Below, piece after piece: positions 19,526-29,322 of a stretch of DNA of 64,000 nt. The stretch comes from Bacteroidales bacterium. GTDB lineage: Bacteria; Bacteroidota; Bacteroidia; Bacteroidales; F082. Both the position numbers and the translations under genes were made by a program. Every line of letters starts with the position of its first letter. The first letter of the stretch is position 1. Where the stretch lies: NCBI GenBank assembly GCA_017549805.1, contig JAFYNJ010000027.1:1-64000 (forward strand), read 5' to 3'. Below the pieces are notes generated by a model, which was not told where the DNA came from, made no database searches, and worked only from the letters and a program-made list of their open reading frames with translations.

Positions 19526-20812
19526 ATGGGTTACTATTTTACATCGGAATCGGTCTCTGAAGGCCATCCCGACAAAGTATGCGATCAGATTTCAGATGCC
19601 GTATTGGATGAGATTCTCCGCAACGATCCTAAATCGAAAGTAGCTTGTGAAACCCTGGTGACCACCGGCCTTGTCGTTGTCGCCGGAGAAATCCGCACCA
19701 ATGCCTACGTCGAGATCCAGGACATCGCGCGCCGCGTCATCGACCGCATCGGTTATAATAAATCAGAGTATCAATTCGACGCCCAGTCGTGTGGTGTGCT
19801 GTCGGCCCTCCATGGCCAGTCGAACGACATCTACATGGGTGTTGGTCGCAAAAAACCTGAGGAACAGGGGGCTGGCGACCAAGGCATGATGTTCGGCTTC
19901 GCCACCAAGGAGACCGAAAACTACATGCCCTTGACCATCGACCTGGCTCACCTCCTGTTAAAGGAACTCGCCGCCATCCGACGCGAGGGCAAACAGATGA
20001 AATACCTCCGCCCCGATGCCAAGTCGCAGGTCACGGTGGAATACGCCGATGGCTGGAAGCCTTTGAGAATCGACACCATTGTCATCAGCACACAGCACGA
20101 CGAGTTTGACGAGGATCAGCGCATGGTGGACAAGATCGAGGCCGACGTGCTCAATATCCTCCTCCCAAGGGTGAAACGCAAGCTGCCAGCAAAGCTCCGC
20201 AAGCTCTTCGACCAAGACATGAAGATCTTCGTCAACCCGACTGGCAAGTTCGTCATTGGTGGTCCCCACGGCGACACTGGCGTCACGGGTCGCAAGATTA
20301 TCGTCGATACCTACGGCGGTCGTGGTGCCCACGGCGGCGGCGCCTTCTCGGGCAAGGACAGCTCGAAGGTGGATCGTTCCGCAGCCTACGCAGCACGCCA
20401 CATCGCCAAGAACATGGTGGCTGCCGGCATTTGCGACCAAGCCTTGGTACAGATTGCCTACGCCATTGGCATCGCCGAACCCGTGGGCTTCTACGTGAAC
20501 ACCGAAGGCACTGCCCATGTGAAAGGCTCCGACGGCAAAGTGCTCTGCGACGAAGCCATCGCCGAGAAGATCCGCAAAATGGTTGACCTACGCCCCTACG
20601 CCATCGTGAAGCGCTTCGGTTTGACCAACCCGATCTTCGAGGAAACCGCCTCCTACGGCCACTTCGGTCGCCAACCTGAGACCCACAAGGTCGAGGTGTT
20701 CTACAAAGACAAAAACACCTTCGTAGAAGACGGCAAGACCTACAAGAACGTGGAGTTCTTCGGCTGGGAAAAGCTTGATTTGGTGGATCAGCTTAAAAAG
20801 AGCTTCTTTTAA
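19526..20812 (+). CDS. metK: S-adenosylmethionine synthetase
   Basis: 428 residues. It makes S-adenosylmethionine from methionine and ATP in the cytoplasm. Motifs: [19 protein letters not shown] at the start, [12 protein letters not shown] near residue 118 and GGGAFSGKD near 270. The 125-nt leader carries the SAM-II-like element, which fits product feedback. It converges on the TPR lipoprotein gene with only 4 nt between stops. Confidence 0.98.
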   Translation: MGYYFTSESVSEGHPDKVCDQISDAVLDEILRNDPKSKVACETLVTTGLVVVAGEIRTNAYVEIQDIARRVIDRIGYNKSEYQFDAQSCGVLSALHGQSNDIYMGVGRKKPEEQGAGDQGMMFGFATKETENYMPLTIDLAHLLLKELAAIRREGKQMKYLRPDAKSQVTVEYADGWKPLRIDTIVISTQHDEFDEDQRMVDKIEADVLNILLPRVKRKLPAKLRKLFDQDMKIFVNPTGKFVIGGPHGDTGVTGRKIIVDTYGGRGAHGGGAFSGKDSSKVDRSAAYAARHIAKNMVAAGICDQALVQIAYAIGIAEPVGFYVNTEGTAHVKGSDGKVLCDEAIAEKIRKMVDLRPYAIVKRFGLTNPIFEETASYGHFGRQPETHKVEVFYKDKNTFVEDGKTYKNVEFFGWEKLDLVDQLKKSFF

Positions 20813-20814
20813 GC

Positions 20815-20828
20815 TTTCAATTTTCAAC
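20815..20828 (-). repeat. short heptamer array (two units)
   Basis: TTTCAAT TTTCAAC on plus (AAGTTGA AAATTGA on minus). It encodes the last residues (QVEN) and the TGA stop of the minus-strand gene. Confidence 0.6.
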
Positions 20829-21338
20829 TTGCGCTTCGAACATGCGAATTAGCTCCTCCGGGGTCATCCCCAGTTGGGTGATGGAGATTTCGGCGTCCTT
20901 GGCAAACGGACTTTCAGGATAGTTGTCGATGACCTGCTGATAAGCCTCACGGGCCTTGTCAAGGTCGTGCTGTTGCTCGTCATAGACAAAAGTGGCCAGC
21001 ATGAACAGGGCTACGGGATTCTTATCGAACTTCGGATAGTCAGCCACCAGCTTGTTGACCAAGCCAATGCTCTGCTGAGGGTCCTGTCTTGTGTTGATCG
21101 ACACCTCAACGGCCTTGAACAGCACATCGGGTGCATCGGTGGCCTCCGGGTTGTCTTCAACATATTTGCCGAAGGTAGCGATGGCATAGGGCACCGCCTC
21201 AGCATTGGCAGTCATGTCCTCATTGAAAAGGGCGGCTTCAGCCTTCTTCACGTCGTCTTGGGTGGTTTTCACGGTACGGTTGCAACCTACCGTCACAAGG
21301 ATTGCCATCAGGGCAATGAATAAAATGTTTCTTTTCAT
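20817..21338 (-). CDS. tetratricopeptide-like lipoprotein
   Basis: 173 residues. The signal peptide ends in a lipobox-like ILVTVGC (Cys at about 19), so it is probably lipid-anchored. The rest is helical with TPR-like pairs (KAREAYQQVIDNYPESPFAKDAE). It is last in the ruvX-def order, a group seen in other Bacteroidales. Specific function not recognised. The final residues and stop come from a heptamer repeat. Confidence 0.75.
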   Translation of the reverse strand: MKRNILFIALMAILVTVGCNRTVKTTQDDVKKAEAALFNEDMTANAEAVPYAIATFGKYVEDNPEATDAPDVLFKAVEVSINTRQDPQQSIGLVNKLVADYPKFDKNPVALFMLATFVYDEQQHDLDKAREAYQQVIDNYPESPFAKDAEISITQLGMTPEELIRMFEAQVEN

Positions 21339-21370
21339 GTTTTCTTCCTAACTATAACCCTAACAGGTAA

Positions 21371-21417
21371 CTTTTATCTCTTATCTCTTATCTTCTATCT
21401 CTTATCTTCTATTTCTC
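21371..21417 (-). repeat. heptamer array (TTATCTC/TTATCTT units on plus)
   Basis: About six units, on minus GATAAGA, GATAGAA and similar. It encodes the C-terminal RNRR and TAA stop of def and fills the gap to the TPR lipoprotein. Confidence 0.88.
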
Positions 21418-21971
21418 TTTCTCGGAAAAATCATCCTGTAATCGGCATCGCACTTGCCTTCCGAGATGTCGCGCAACTTACCTTGGAGCAAGAACTTGCG
21501 CATCGGCGCGATGCGATCCACGTGCACATGGCCTTCCAGATGATCGTATTCATGCTGGATGATCCTCGACTTGATACCCGTGAATTCCTCCTCGTGCTCC
21601 ACAAAGTTCTCATCAAGATACTTGATGCGGATGCCATCGTGACGCATCACCTCCTCATAGATACCCGGAAGACTCAAACAGCCCTCCTTGAAAGGCACCT
21701 CGTCGCCGAATGTGTCGAGCAGTTGTGCATTGATGAACACCTGTTTGAAGTCCTTGGCGTCGGGATAATCAGGATAAAATGGGTTGGCATCCACCAAAAA
21801 CAGGCGGATCGACTGGTTGATTTGAGGAGCCGCCAAGCCCACGCCTTCGGAGTGTGCCAGCGTCTCCCACATATCGGCAAGCAGCTTTTCCAACCCAGGA
21901 AAATCTTTGTCGATGTCTTTTGCCACTAATTTCAAAGTTGGATGGCCGTATGCCACAATAGGTAAAATCAT
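21402..21971 (-). CDS. def: peptide deformylase
   Basis: 189 residues. It removes the formyl group from the initiator methionine of new proteins. All three family motifs are present: GVGLAAPQ (about 43), EGCLSLPG (about 115; metal-ligand Cys) and QHEYDHLEG (about 150; HExxH with catalytic Glu replaced in the standard HEYDH form). The tail RKRNRR and the stop run into a heptamer array. The start ATG directly abuts another array. Confidence 0.96.
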   Translation of the reverse strand: MILPIVAYGHPTLKLVAKDIDKDFPGLEKLLADMWETLAHSEGVGLAAPQINQSIRLFLVDANPFYPDYPDAKDFKQVFINAQLLDTFGDEVPFKEGCLSLPGIYEEVMRHDGIRIKYLDENFVEHEEEFTGIKSRIIQHEYDHLEGHVHVDRIAPMRKFLLQGKLRDISEGKCDADYRMIFPRKRNRR

Positions 21972-22004
21972 AACTTTTATCTTTTATCTCTTATCTTTTA
22001 TCTA
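21972..22004 (-). repeat. heptamer array (TTTTATC units on plus)
   Basis: On minus it reads from the TAA stop of ruvX, through AAAAGAT/AAGAGAT units, to the base before the def start codon. The whole intergenic region is array. Confidence 0.9.
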
Positions 22005-22408
22005 GAAGCCATATACGATTGAAGCAAAATCGTGGCGGCAACGGTATCAACAAGAGCCTTGTCTTGCCTTTTCGACTTCTTAAGGCCCGCATCGATCATG
22101 GTTTGATGGGCCATCACCGAGGTGAAACGCTCGTCGTAACGCACGATCTTCATGTCGGGAAGCAACTTGCGAAGCCGGTTTACGATAGGTTCGATATACT
22201 TGGAACAGTCAGAAGGGTTGTTGTGCATGTCCTTCGGCTCGCCGATGACGATGGCCTCCACCTCCTCGTTATGCACATAGTCCACCACCCAATCGGCCAG
22301 CTTGCCACTCTCCACGGTGGTGAGGCCGTTGGCGATGATCTGCAGGGGGTCGGTGACCGCCACGCCACAGCGCTTGCGTCCCAAATCGATTGCCATGATT
22401 CTTGCCAT
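21998..22408 (-). CDS. ruvX: RuvX/YqgF Holliday junction resolvase-like protein
   Basis: 136 residues. RNase H-fold nuclease family (16S rRNA processing and/or Holliday junction resolution). Motifs: IMAIDLGRKRCGVAV with the first catalytic Asp, YDERFTS, and DTVAATILLQ with the last Asp. ATG 22408 follows an AAGGAT ribosome site. An upstream in-frame TTG belongs to the promoter box. The TAA stop comes from a heptamer array. Confidence 0.93.
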   Translation of the reverse strand: MARIMAIDLGRKRCGVAVTDPLQIIANGLTTVESGKLADWVVDYVHNEEVEAIVIGEPKDMHNNPSDCSKYIEPIVNRLRKLLPDMKIVRYDERFTSVMAHQTMIDAGLKKSKRQDKALVDTVAATILLQSYMASR

Positions 22409-22427
22409 AATCCTTTTTTCAGCCCGC

Positions 22428-22435
22428 AAAGATAC
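22428..22435 (-). promoter_or_regulatory. promoter of ruvX, -7 box TATCTTTG
   Basis: Box ends 19 nt before the start codon, giving a leader of about 12-15 nt. Confidence 0.7.
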
Positions 22436-22440
22436 AAATT

Positions 22441-23526
22441 TTATTTATTGTCGATTGCAGAACGCAAGGCATTCCCCACCAGCATGAACGCCAACACCAG
22501 CAACATGATGGCGATGCCGGGAAGAATGGCCAAATAGGCTGCATCCAAGATGATAAAGGCATAGTTTTCCTTGATCATGCTGCCCCACGAAGGCATGGGG
22601 GGCTGTACGCCGATGCCAAGGAAGCTCAAGCCCGCCTCCAACAGAATGGCCGAGGCAAAGTTGGATGCCGATACCACGATGATAGGGTTGACGATATTAG
22701 GCAGGATATGTCGCCATATCACCCTCACGTTCTTGAACCCCAAAGCCTTGCCAGCCTCCACGTAGGTCATCTCCCTGACGGAGAAAATCTGTCCGCGGAC
22801 GATGCGCGCCACCTCCACCCACATGGTAAGACCCACTGCGATGAACACCTGCGCGATGCCCTTGCCCAAGGCGAAGGTAATGGCGATGACCAGCAAAAGT
22901 GTCGGGATGGACCACACCACGTTGATGAGCCACACCACCACATCATCGACCTTACCGCGGAAAAAGCCGCCGAGACTTCCGATGACGATGCCGATCAACA
23001 GGCTCAATGCCACGGCAATGAAACCCACGGTGAGGCTGATGCGACTACCAAGAACCAAACGGCTCAAAAAGTCGCGCCCAAACTGGTCGGTACCCAGCAA
23101 GAACTTCTGGTGCTTGGTGCCTGCAATCTCGCTGTTGGGGATTTCCTGCACACGCACGCTGCCACTGTGTTCAGGATTGAAGAGATACACCAAGGTATGG
23201 TCGTCGAATACTTGAATGCTATCGTAGGGCAGATAAGTGCAATCGTCAGGCCTGCCCTTGATAAGGCGTTGGAAAAAACTGGGTTCCGCCGGAGGGTTCT
23301 CCTTGGGCAGCACCAACAAATCCACTTCGAAGCCGGGCTTGCGGGTGCTGAGCTCCAGCAGCTGACGGTTGGCATTGGGCGTCGGGTCAGGGATGATATA
23401 GTAGGCAAACAGCGCCAACACCGCAATGACGAGGATGAAAAACGCCGCCGCCATGCCCAGCTTGTTCTTGCGAAACCGCTGCCATGCCAATGCTCTTGGT
23501 GACTGTTGATCCCTCTTCGCTATCAT
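22441..23526 (-). CDS. ABC transporter permease, OppC/DppC family
   Basis: 361 residues. An inner-membrane permease of the peptide/nickel type. An N-terminal AWQRFRKNKLG precedes the first helix; then comes a periplasmic insert of about 90 residues; then the core with five helices and the EAA loop EAGKALGFKNVRVIWRHILP, which contacts the ATPase. Partner permease, ATPase and binding protein are not in the window. The start ATG at 23526 lies at the expected transcription start of the promoter at 23531, so the mRNA may be leaderless. The next Met would remove the conserved N-terminal helix. Confidence 0.9.
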   Translation of the reverse strand: MIAKRDQQSPRALAWQRFRKNKLGMAAAFFILVIAVLALFAYYIIPDPTPNANRQLLELSTRKPGFEVDLLVLPKENPPAEPSFFQRLIKGRPDDCTYLPYDSIQVFDDHTLVYLFNPEHSGSVRVQEIPNSEIAGTKHQKFLLGTDQFGRDFLSRLVLGSRISLTVGFIAVALSLLIGIVIGSLGGFFRGKVDDVVVWLINVVWSIPTLLLVIAITFALGKGIAQVFIAVGLTMWVEVARIVRGQIFSVREMTYVEAGKALGFKNVRVIWRHILPNIVNPIIVVSASNFASAILLEAGLSFLGIGVQPPMPSWGSMIKENYAFIILDAAYLAILPGIAIMLLVLAFMLVGNALRSAIDNK

Positions 23527-23530
23527 ACTG

Positions 23531-23538
23531 CAAAGATA
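23531..23538 (-). promoter_or_regulatory. promoter, -7 box TATCTTTG on minus
   Basis: Only four bases separate the box from the ATG of the permease gene, so transcription should start at or next to the A of ATG. Confidence 0.75.
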
Positions 23539-23579
23539 GATTTTTTTTGAAAAAAGCCTTGCATAATTGAAAAAAGCTG

Positions 23580-23587
23580 TATCTTTG
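23580..23587 (+). promoter_or_regulatory. promoter of tRNA-His
   Basis: TATCTTTG, with TTG at 23559-23561 (spacer 18 nt), 17 nt upstream of the tRNA. Confidence 0.8.
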
Positions 23588-23603
23588 CAGCCGCAACCAA
23601 GAT

Positions 23604-23678
23604 GGTGGATTTAGCTCAGCTGGTTAGAGTACCGGATTGTGGTTCCGTGGGTCGTGGGTTCGAATCCCACATTCCACC
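23604..23678 (+). tRNA. tRNA-His (anticodon GTG)
   Basis: Cloverleaf by eye. The extra 5' G (23604) pairs with C73, the hallmark of tRNA-His. The D arm GCTC/GAGT, anticodon loop TTGTGGT and T arm GTGGG-TTCGAAT-CCCAC are present. The acceptor stem has one T-T mismatch. CCA is not encoded. Confidence 0.95.
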
Positions 23679-23685
23679 CTCAGAG

Positions 23686-23713
23686 AAAAAAGAACGGCAT
23701 GCCGTTCTTTTTT
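23686..23713 (+). terminator. terminator after tRNA-His
   Basis: Palindrome AGAACGGC-AT-GCCGTTCT flanked by A and T runs. Confidence 0.88.
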
Positions 23714-23725
23714 CTTTTTTTTTCA

Positions 23726-23733
23726 TATCTTTG
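23726..23733 (+). promoter_or_regulatory. promoter of tRNA-Leu
   Basis: TATCTTTG 10 nt before the mature tRNA. It probably also drives tig, whose start lies 28 nt after the tRNA. Confidence 0.78.
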
Positions 23734-23743
23734 CAGCCCATTT

Positions 23744-23825
23744 GCGGGTGTGGCGGAATTGGTAGACGCGCCAGACTTAGGATCTGGTTCCGAGAGGAGT
23801 AAGGGTTCGAGTCCCTTCATCCGCA
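23744..23825 (+). tRNA. tRNA-Leu (anticodon TAG)
   Basis: Acceptor GCGGGTG/CATCCGC (one G-T pair), anticodon loop CTTAGGA, a long class II variable arm, T arm AGGG-TTCGAGT-CCCT. CCA is not encoded. Confidence 0.95.
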
Positions 23826-23853
23826 CGGTCATTAAAAAGAAAACAACTATAGA

Positions 23854-25224
23854 ATGAACACGACACAAACCCAGAAGGGAGAACAACTGATCTCCATCCA
23901 AATCAATGTGGTCAAGGACGACTATGAACCACAGGTCAAGAAAGAGCTGAACAAACTGCAACACAAAGCACAGGTCCCCGGCTTCCGCCCCGGCATGGTG
24001 CCCTTTGGCATGATCAAGAAGATGTATGGCGCACAAGTCACCATCGAAGTGCTCAACACCCTCGTCTCCGAGACCCTCAACAACTATATCCTTGAAAACA
24101 AACTCGACCTGATCGGCTATCCGCTCAGCGACCCCGATCACCAGCAGCCCGTTGACTTCGACACCCAGGACTCGCTCGACTTCTTCTTCGAAGCCGCCCT
24201 CCGTCCCGAGATCAAGGTCGATTACAGCAAGGCCAAGGTCGATTTCGCACATATCATTGCCGACGACGCAGCCATCGACAAGACCATCGAGGAGATCGTC
24301 GAACGCAATCCTAACATCACCCATCCTGAGACCGTCGGCGAAAACGATGTCCTTGAACTGAAAGTCCGCGAAGCCGAAGACGGCAAGGAGCTGGAAGACG
24401 GATTCCAAAAGGATTTTGTGGTTCTCGACCTGAAGGAAATCAAGACCAAGACCAACAAGAAGAAACTCGTTGGCAAGACCACCGGCGATGAGTTCATCAT
24501 TAACCTCGCCACCATCCTCGGAGGCAAGGAGAAAGCCGCCAAGATCCTTGGCAATGACGCTCCCGCCGACAGCGACTACAACATCATCATCGACGATATC
24601 CGCCACGAGGAAAAACCCGAACTCAACGAAGAATTCTTCAAGAAGATCTTCCCCAACAAGGAAATCAAGGATCTCGATGCTTTCCGCGCCAACGTCAAGG
24701 AAGAGATGGAGAAGCAATACACCAACGAGACCGACCGCATCCTCTTTACCAAGATGATCGACGCCCTTGTTGACAACACGCCTTTCAAGCTCCCCGACAG
24801 TTTCCTGAAGCGCTGGATCCACGAGAACAACCAAGGCAAGCTCACACTTGAGGACATCGACAAGAACTACGAAGAAAACTACAGCAAAGGCCTCCGCTGG
24901 CAGCTCATCGAAGACAGCATCGTGAAGGACAACCCTGACCTCGCCATCACCGACGACGAAGTCAAAGGCTTCCTCCGCAGCCAGATCTTCCCCGGAATCG
25001 ACTATGACAACATGGAAGACGACATGAAGGCCCGTCTCGACAAGATCGTGGACAACTACCTCCAGAACGAGGAACAGATCAACAATGTCAAGAACCAGAT
25101 TGCCGATGTCAAAATGACCAACTTCCTCAAAACCAAGATGAAGATCAAATACACCGACCAGACCTACGACGACTTCATCAAGTCACTTGAGAAAGAAACC
25201 AAAAAGACTAGCAAGAAAAAATAA
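23854..25224 (+). CDS. tig: trigger factor
   Basis: 456 residues. A ribosome-bound chaperone and prolyl isomerase family member. The ribosome-binding signature is the VPGFRPGMVP stretch (about residue 43). The middle FKBP-like part and long helical C-terminal domain follow; the tail is Lys-rich. It heads the tig-clpP-clpX group, and is separated from clpP by a heptamer array. Confidence 0.93.
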   Translation: MNTTQTQKGEQLISIQINVVKDDYEPQVKKELNKLQHKAQVPGFRPGMVPFGMIKKMYGAQVTIEVLNTLVSETLNNYILENKLDLIGYPLSDPDHQQPVDFDTQDSLDFFFEAALRPEIKVDYSKAKVDFAHIIADDAAIDKTIEEIVERNPNITHPETVGENDVLELKVREAEDGKELEDGFQKDFVVLDLKEIKTKTNKKKLVGKTTGDEFIINLATILGGKEKAAKILGNDAPADSDYNIIIDDIRHEEKPELNEEFFKKIFPNKEIKDLDAFRANVKEEMEKQYTNETDRILFTKMIDALVDNTPFKLPDSFLKRWIHENNQGKLTLEDIDKNYEENYSKGLRWQLIEDSIVKDNPDLAITDDEVKGFLRSQIFPGIDYDNMEDDMKARLDKIVDNYLQNEEQINNVKNQIADVKMTNFLKTKMKIKYTDQTYDDFIKSLEKETKKTSKKK

Positions 25225-25227
25225 CTA

Positions 25228-25257
25228 TCAATTCTCACCTCTCATCTCTCACCTCCC
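25228..25257 (-). repeat. heptamer array (TCACCTC units on plus)
   Basis: TCAATTC TCACCTC TCATCTC TCACCTC, then CC and the clpP ATG. The purine strand is minus, so clpP has no purine-rich ribosome site. Confidence 0.88.
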
Positions 25258-25932
25258 ATGAACGAATTCCAGAAATACGCAACCAAGCACTTGGGCATCA
25301 ACCCCCTAGGACTTGAGAAATACATCTCGCAAATCAACAACGGCGGCGGCTACATCAGCCCTACCGTCATCGAGGAACGCCAGCTCAACGTAGCCCAGAT
25401 GGATGTGTTCTCCCGCTTGATGATGGACCGCATCATCTTCTTGGGCACTGCCATCGACGACTATGTCGCCAATGTCATCCAGGCCCAGTTGCTCTTTTTG
25501 GAGTCAACCGACCCAAAACGCGACATCCAGATCTACCTCAACTCTCCTGGCGGCAGCGTGTATGCTGGCTTGGGCATCTATGACACCATGCAGTTCATCG
25601 GTCCCGACGTAGCCACCATCTGCACAGGCATGGCCGCCTCCATGGCCGCCGTCTTGATGTGTTCAGGCACCCATGGAAAGCGCTCTGCCCTGCCCCACTC
25701 CCGCATCATGATCCACCAGCCCATGGGCGGTGTCGAGGGACAAGCCACCGAAATCGAGATCACGGCACGCGAGATCCAGAAACTCAAGAAGGAACTCTAT
25801 GAGATCATCTCCAACCATTCGGGTCAGCCATACGACAAGGTGTGGGCCGACTCCGACCGTGACTACTGGATGACTGCCGAGGAAGCCAAGGCTTACGGCA
25901 TGATCGACGAAGTGCTTGTAAGAAAGAGATAA
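25258..25932 (+). CDS. clpP: ATP-dependent Clp protease proteolytic subunit
   Basis: 224 residues. A serine protease that forms the double heptamer working with ClpX. Catalytic Ser in [11 protein letters not shown] (about 125), His in [10 protein letters not shown] (about 150), Asp near SDRDYWM. The usual [17 protein letters not shown] loop is present. A 1-nt gap separates it from clpX. Confidence 0.97.
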   Translation: MNEFQKYATKHLGINPLGLEKYISQINNGGGYISPTVIEERQLNVAQMDVFSRLMMDRIIFLGTAIDDYVANVIQAQLLFLESTDPKRDIQIYLNSPGGSVYAGLGIYDTMQFIGPDVATICTGMAASMAAVLMCSGTHGKRSALPHSRIMIHQPMGGVEGQATEIEITAREIQKLKKELYEIISNHSGQPYDKVWADSDRDYWMTAEEAKAYGMIDEVLVRKR

Positions 25933-25933
25933 G

Positions 25934-27169
25934 ATGGCAAACAACAAGAAATCAGAGCATTGTTCCTTCTGCGGCCGTCCAGCCAGCGATACCCTCATGA
26001 TGATTCAAGGTATCGATGGCCATATCTGCGAGCGCTGTGCCGAACAAGCCTATCTGATTGTCAAGGAAGAACTTGGAACAGCAGACGAGCCGAAAACGAA
26101 AGACGGCTCGTCTGCTTTGTCCTTGAAAAAACCCAAGGAGATCAAGGACTTCCTCGACCAATACGTCATTGGCCAAGACGAAGCCAAGCGCACCCTGGCG
26201 GTGGCCGTCTATAACCATTACAAGCGCATCAGCCAGAAGGTTCAGGACGACGAGGTGGAAATCGAGAAGTCGAACATGATCCTCGTCGGCGAAACCGGAA
26301 CGGGCAAAACCCTCATGGCCCGCACCATCGCCAAGATGCTCAATGTGCCCTTCGCCATTGCCGATGCTACCGTGCTCACCGAGGCCGGTTATGTGGGCGA
26401 GGACGTGGAAAACATCCTCGTCCGTCTCCTCCAAGCTGCCGACTATAATGTTAAGGCAGCCGAACGCGGCATCGTCTTCATCGACGAGATCGACAAGATC
26501 GCCCGCAAGAGCGACAACCCAAGCATCACTCGTGACGTGTCGGGCGAAGGCGTGCAACAGGCGCTCCTGAAACTGCTGGAAGGTTCGGTGTGCAACGTGC
26601 CGCCACAAGGCGGACGCAAACACCCTGAACAGAAGATGATTCCCGTCAACACCAAGGACATCCTCTTCATCGCAGGCGGTGCCTTCGACGGCATCGAACG
26701 CATCATCGCCGCGCGCAAGAGCACCAACATCATCGGTTACAGCACCAATGCCGACCAGGTACTCGACAAGAGCAACATGCTGCAATATCTCGCCCCCGCC
26801 GACCTCAAGAAGTTCGGCCTCATCCCTGAGATTGTCGGCCGCATGCCCATCATCACCCACCTCGACCCGCTCGACGACAAGGCTCTCAAGCGCATTCTCA
26901 CCGAACCCAAGAACGCCCTCGTAAAACAGTTTACCAAGCTATTTGACATGGACGGCATCCAACTTTCTATCGAAGACGAAGCGCTCGACTTCGTGGTGGA
27001 GAAAGCCATCGAGTTCAAACTCGGCGCACGAGGCCTGCGCTCCATCATGGAAGCCATCCTTAACGACGCCATGTTCGAAATGCCATCCACCAAAAACCCG
27101 AAACAACTCGTCATCACACGCGCGTACGCCGAGGAGAAAATCTCCAAGAATACCAAATTGGCACAATAG
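25934..27169 (+). CDS. clpX: ATP-dependent Clp protease ATP-binding subunit ClpX
   Basis: 411 residues. The AAA+ unfoldase of ClpXP. The N-terminal zinc domain has CSFCGRP and CERCAEQ (two CxxC pairs). Walker A is GETGTGKT (about 116), Walker [20 protein letters not shown] and the sensor region RSIMEAIL are typical. Confidence 0.97.
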   Translation: MANNKKSEHCSFCGRPASDTLMMIQGIDGHICERCAEQAYLIVKEELGTADEPKTKDGSSALSLKKPKEIKDFLDQYVIGQDEAKRTLAVAVYNHYKRISQKVQDDEVEIEKSNMILVGETGTGKTLMARTIAKMLNVPFAIADATVLTEAGYVGEDVENILVRLLQAADYNVKAAERGIVFIDEIDKIARKSDNPSITRDVSGEGVQQALLKLLEGSVCNVPPQGGRKHPEQKMIPVNTKDILFIAGGAFDGIERIIAARKSTNIIGYSTNADQVLDKSNMLQYLAPADLKKFGLIPEIVGRMPIITHLDPLDDKALKRILTEPKNALVKQFTKLFDMDGIQLSIEDEALDFVVEKAIEFKLGARGLRSIMEAILNDAMFEMPSTKNPKQLVITRAYAEEKISKNTKLAQ

Positions 27170-27211
27170 TTGTTTCTGACCGCTTGGTTAATTAAAAAAG
27201 GAATCCAAGCC

Positions 27212-27886
27212 ATGAAAAAAATCGTGCTCGCCATCCTGCTTCTGGTGGCCTCAACTACAGGATACTGCCAACTCGTCCCCAAAGGCAAAAGCATCAAGCC
27301 GGTGATGATGAAAACGGCTCACAGCCAGGCCGCAACCCAACAAAGCACCACCTCCTCCAACGACAAGATTCATGTGGTGTACGGCCGCATCGACGGCAGA
27401 GACACCATCCTCGTTGTATATCTCCCCGAAGTTGACATCGACCTCATGAGCCGTTATTACGAGATTATCGACAGCCGTCAGGGCCGCCGCCTCGTCAGCA
27501 ACGTGCGCAAGGTATTCCCCTACGCCAAACTGGCCGGTGACAAGCTGAAGGAGTTCGACACCATGCTGGCCGACATCCCAAGCGAAGCGGAACGCAAACA
27601 TCTGATGAAAGAAGCCGAGAAACAACTTTCCGATCAATACACGGAGGAACTAAAAAAGCTAACCTTCTCACAAGGCGCCATCCTCATCCGCCTCATCGAC
27701 CGCGAGACAGGCAGCACCTCCTATAAACTCGTCCAGGAACTGCGCGGCAAGCTTAGAGCCTTCTTCTATCAGGGATTCGCACGCCTTTGGGGCTACAACC
27801 TCAAGACCGAATACGATCCGAAAAACAATCCCGAAGACGAAGAGATCGAGATCATTGCAACCTTGTTAGAAAGAGGACAGATTTAA
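27212..27886 (+). CDS. DUF4294 family exported protein
   Basis: 224 residues from ATG 27212, which follows AAAGGAATCC and opens a signal peptide (MKKIVLAILLLVASTTGYC). The core LVSNVRKVFPYAKLAGDKLKEF is the signature of the Bacteroidota family DUF4294, whose function is unknown. It follows clpX by 42 nt and may share its transcript. Confidence 0.8.
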   Translation: MKKIVLAILLLVASTTGYCQLVPKGKSIKPVMMKTAHSQAATQQSTTSSNDKIHVVYGRIDGRDTILVVYLPEVDIDLMSRYYEIIDSRQGRRLVSNVRKVFPYAKLAGDKLKEFDTMLADIPSEAERKHLMKEAEKQLSDQYTEELKKLTFSQGAILIRLIDRETGSTSYKLVQELRGKLRAFFYQGFARLWGYNLKTEYDPKNNPEDEEIEIIATLLERGQI

Positions 27887-27894
27887 GCTGAAAG

Positions 27895-29322
27895 CTACTT
27901 CCCGCGTCCTTGGATAACAATCAGCGCGGTGTAAATCAAAATCTTGAGATCCAAGCTGATACTCACATTCTCGATATACAGAATGTCGTATTTCAACCTT
28001 TCGATCATTTCATCCACGTTCTCGGCATAGCCGAACTTCACCTCGCCCCAGCTGGTAATGCCCGGCTTGACCAACAGCAACATGTTGTAGTAAGGCGCCC
28101 GCTGCACGATTTGGTCGATGTAATACTGGCGCTCGGGACGATAGCCCACGATGGACATGTCGCCCTTCAATACTGTCCAAAACTGTGGAATCTCATCGAG
28201 ACGCACCTTGCGCATGAACTTGCCGAACTTGGTGATGCGCGGATCGTCGTCGCTCGAGAGTTGCGGCGTACTGTCGGCTTCCGCATCGACGCGCATACTG
28301 CGGAACTTGGCCATCTTAAACGGCTTGCCATTCTTCCCAATACGTTCCTGAACATAGAAGACCGGACCGGGAGAAGTGGCCTTCACGATGATTGCCGTAA
28401 TCAGATACACGGGCGACAACACGATCAGCACCACGATGGAGACCACAATGTCGAACACACGCTTGATGACCTGCTGCCAGATAGGCATCAGCTCGGGACT
28501 AACCTGAACCAAAGGCGTACGCCAGATAGCCGACTGCCTCACATTACCGAAGACCAAGTCCTGCATCTCAGGGATGATTTCCACTTCGGCATCCGTCTTG
28601 TTGATCACAGGCAGGATGACATTCATGCAGTCCTTCTCGGAACGCTCGATGGCGATAATCACCTCTTCCACATCGTATTGCTTCACAATCTCCACCAAGT
28701 CCTTTACTGAACCTAAGTGCGGAAGATAGTCGCTCAAACGGTACGACTCTTTGTCATACACGCTCGCAAAACCCACAAATCGCTGCCCCGTAGGCTTCTG
28801 CGGTTCGGCAATCTCTTTATAAAGGGCAATGGCATTGTCGTTGCTGCCCACTATCAAGGTGTTGAACCAAATCTTGCCCGTCTTGATGTTATGCTTCACC
28901 ACACTGGTGATAATCAGACGTCCCAGGTAGGTCAGGCCGAATTGCAAGGCAAACAGCGTGATGAACGACTGGTAATACATCTTGTAGGTGAAGATCTGGT
29001 CGTCGAGGATGGCAGCGAAAAACAGCACCGTAACGCCCAACAAGGTGATGAAAAAGGTTTGCGAAAGCTCTTTCAAACGCGATTTGGAATACACGCTCTG
29101 GTAGGCACCCGTGATGCCGTACAACACGACCCAGCAGACTGGAATGACGGCCACAGCGGTCCAGAAGCTCTGATCGTGGAAGGCAATGCCGAAACGTTGC
29201 CAAGTGTTGACATTGGGTATTTCGTAGGTTTTCCTGAAATAGTAGAACAGGGTCCAGGCTACGACAGAAAGCAACCAGTCAACGGCACCGTACAGGAAAG
29301 GCAGTCTGCGTTTGTTTTTCAT
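27895..29322 (-). CDS. polyprenyl glycosylphosphotransferase (WcaJ/PglC-type sugar transferase)
   Basis: 475 residues. It transfers a sugar-1-phosphate to undecaprenyl phosphate, the first membrane step of exopolysaccharide or O-antigen synthesis. The N-terminal half has four membrane helices and a Rossmann-like CoA-binding-type fold (NTLIVGSNDNAI). The C-terminal half is the bacterial sugar transferase domain: KRVFDIVVSIV helix, FKMAKFRSM, and VRLDEIPQFW with PERQYYI. The start overlaps the next upstream gene by 4 nt, so the two are translated together. Confidence 0.92.
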   Translation of the reverse strand: MKNKRRLPFLYGAVDWLLSVVAWTLFYYFRKTYEIPNVNTWQRFGIAFHDQSFWTAVAVIPVCWVVLYGITGAYQSVYSKSRLKELSQTFFITLLGVTVLFFAAILDDQIFTYKMYYQSFITLFALQFGLTYLGRLIITSVVKHNIKTGKIWFNTLIVGSNDNAIALYKEIAEPQKPTGQRFVGFASVYDKESYRLSDYLPHLGSVKDLVEIVKQYDVEEVIIAIERSEKDCMNVILPVINKTDAEVEIIPEMQDLVFGNVRQSAIWRTPLVQVSPELMPIWQQVIKRVFDIVVSIVVLIVLSPVYLITAIIVKATSPGPVFYVQERIGKNGKPFKMAKFRSMRVDAEADSTPQLSSDDDPRITKFGKFMRKVRLDEIPQFWTVLKGDMSIVGYRPERQYYIDQIVQRAPYYNMLLLVKPGITSWGEVKFGYAENVDEMIERLKYDILYIENVSISLDLKILIYTALIVIQGRGK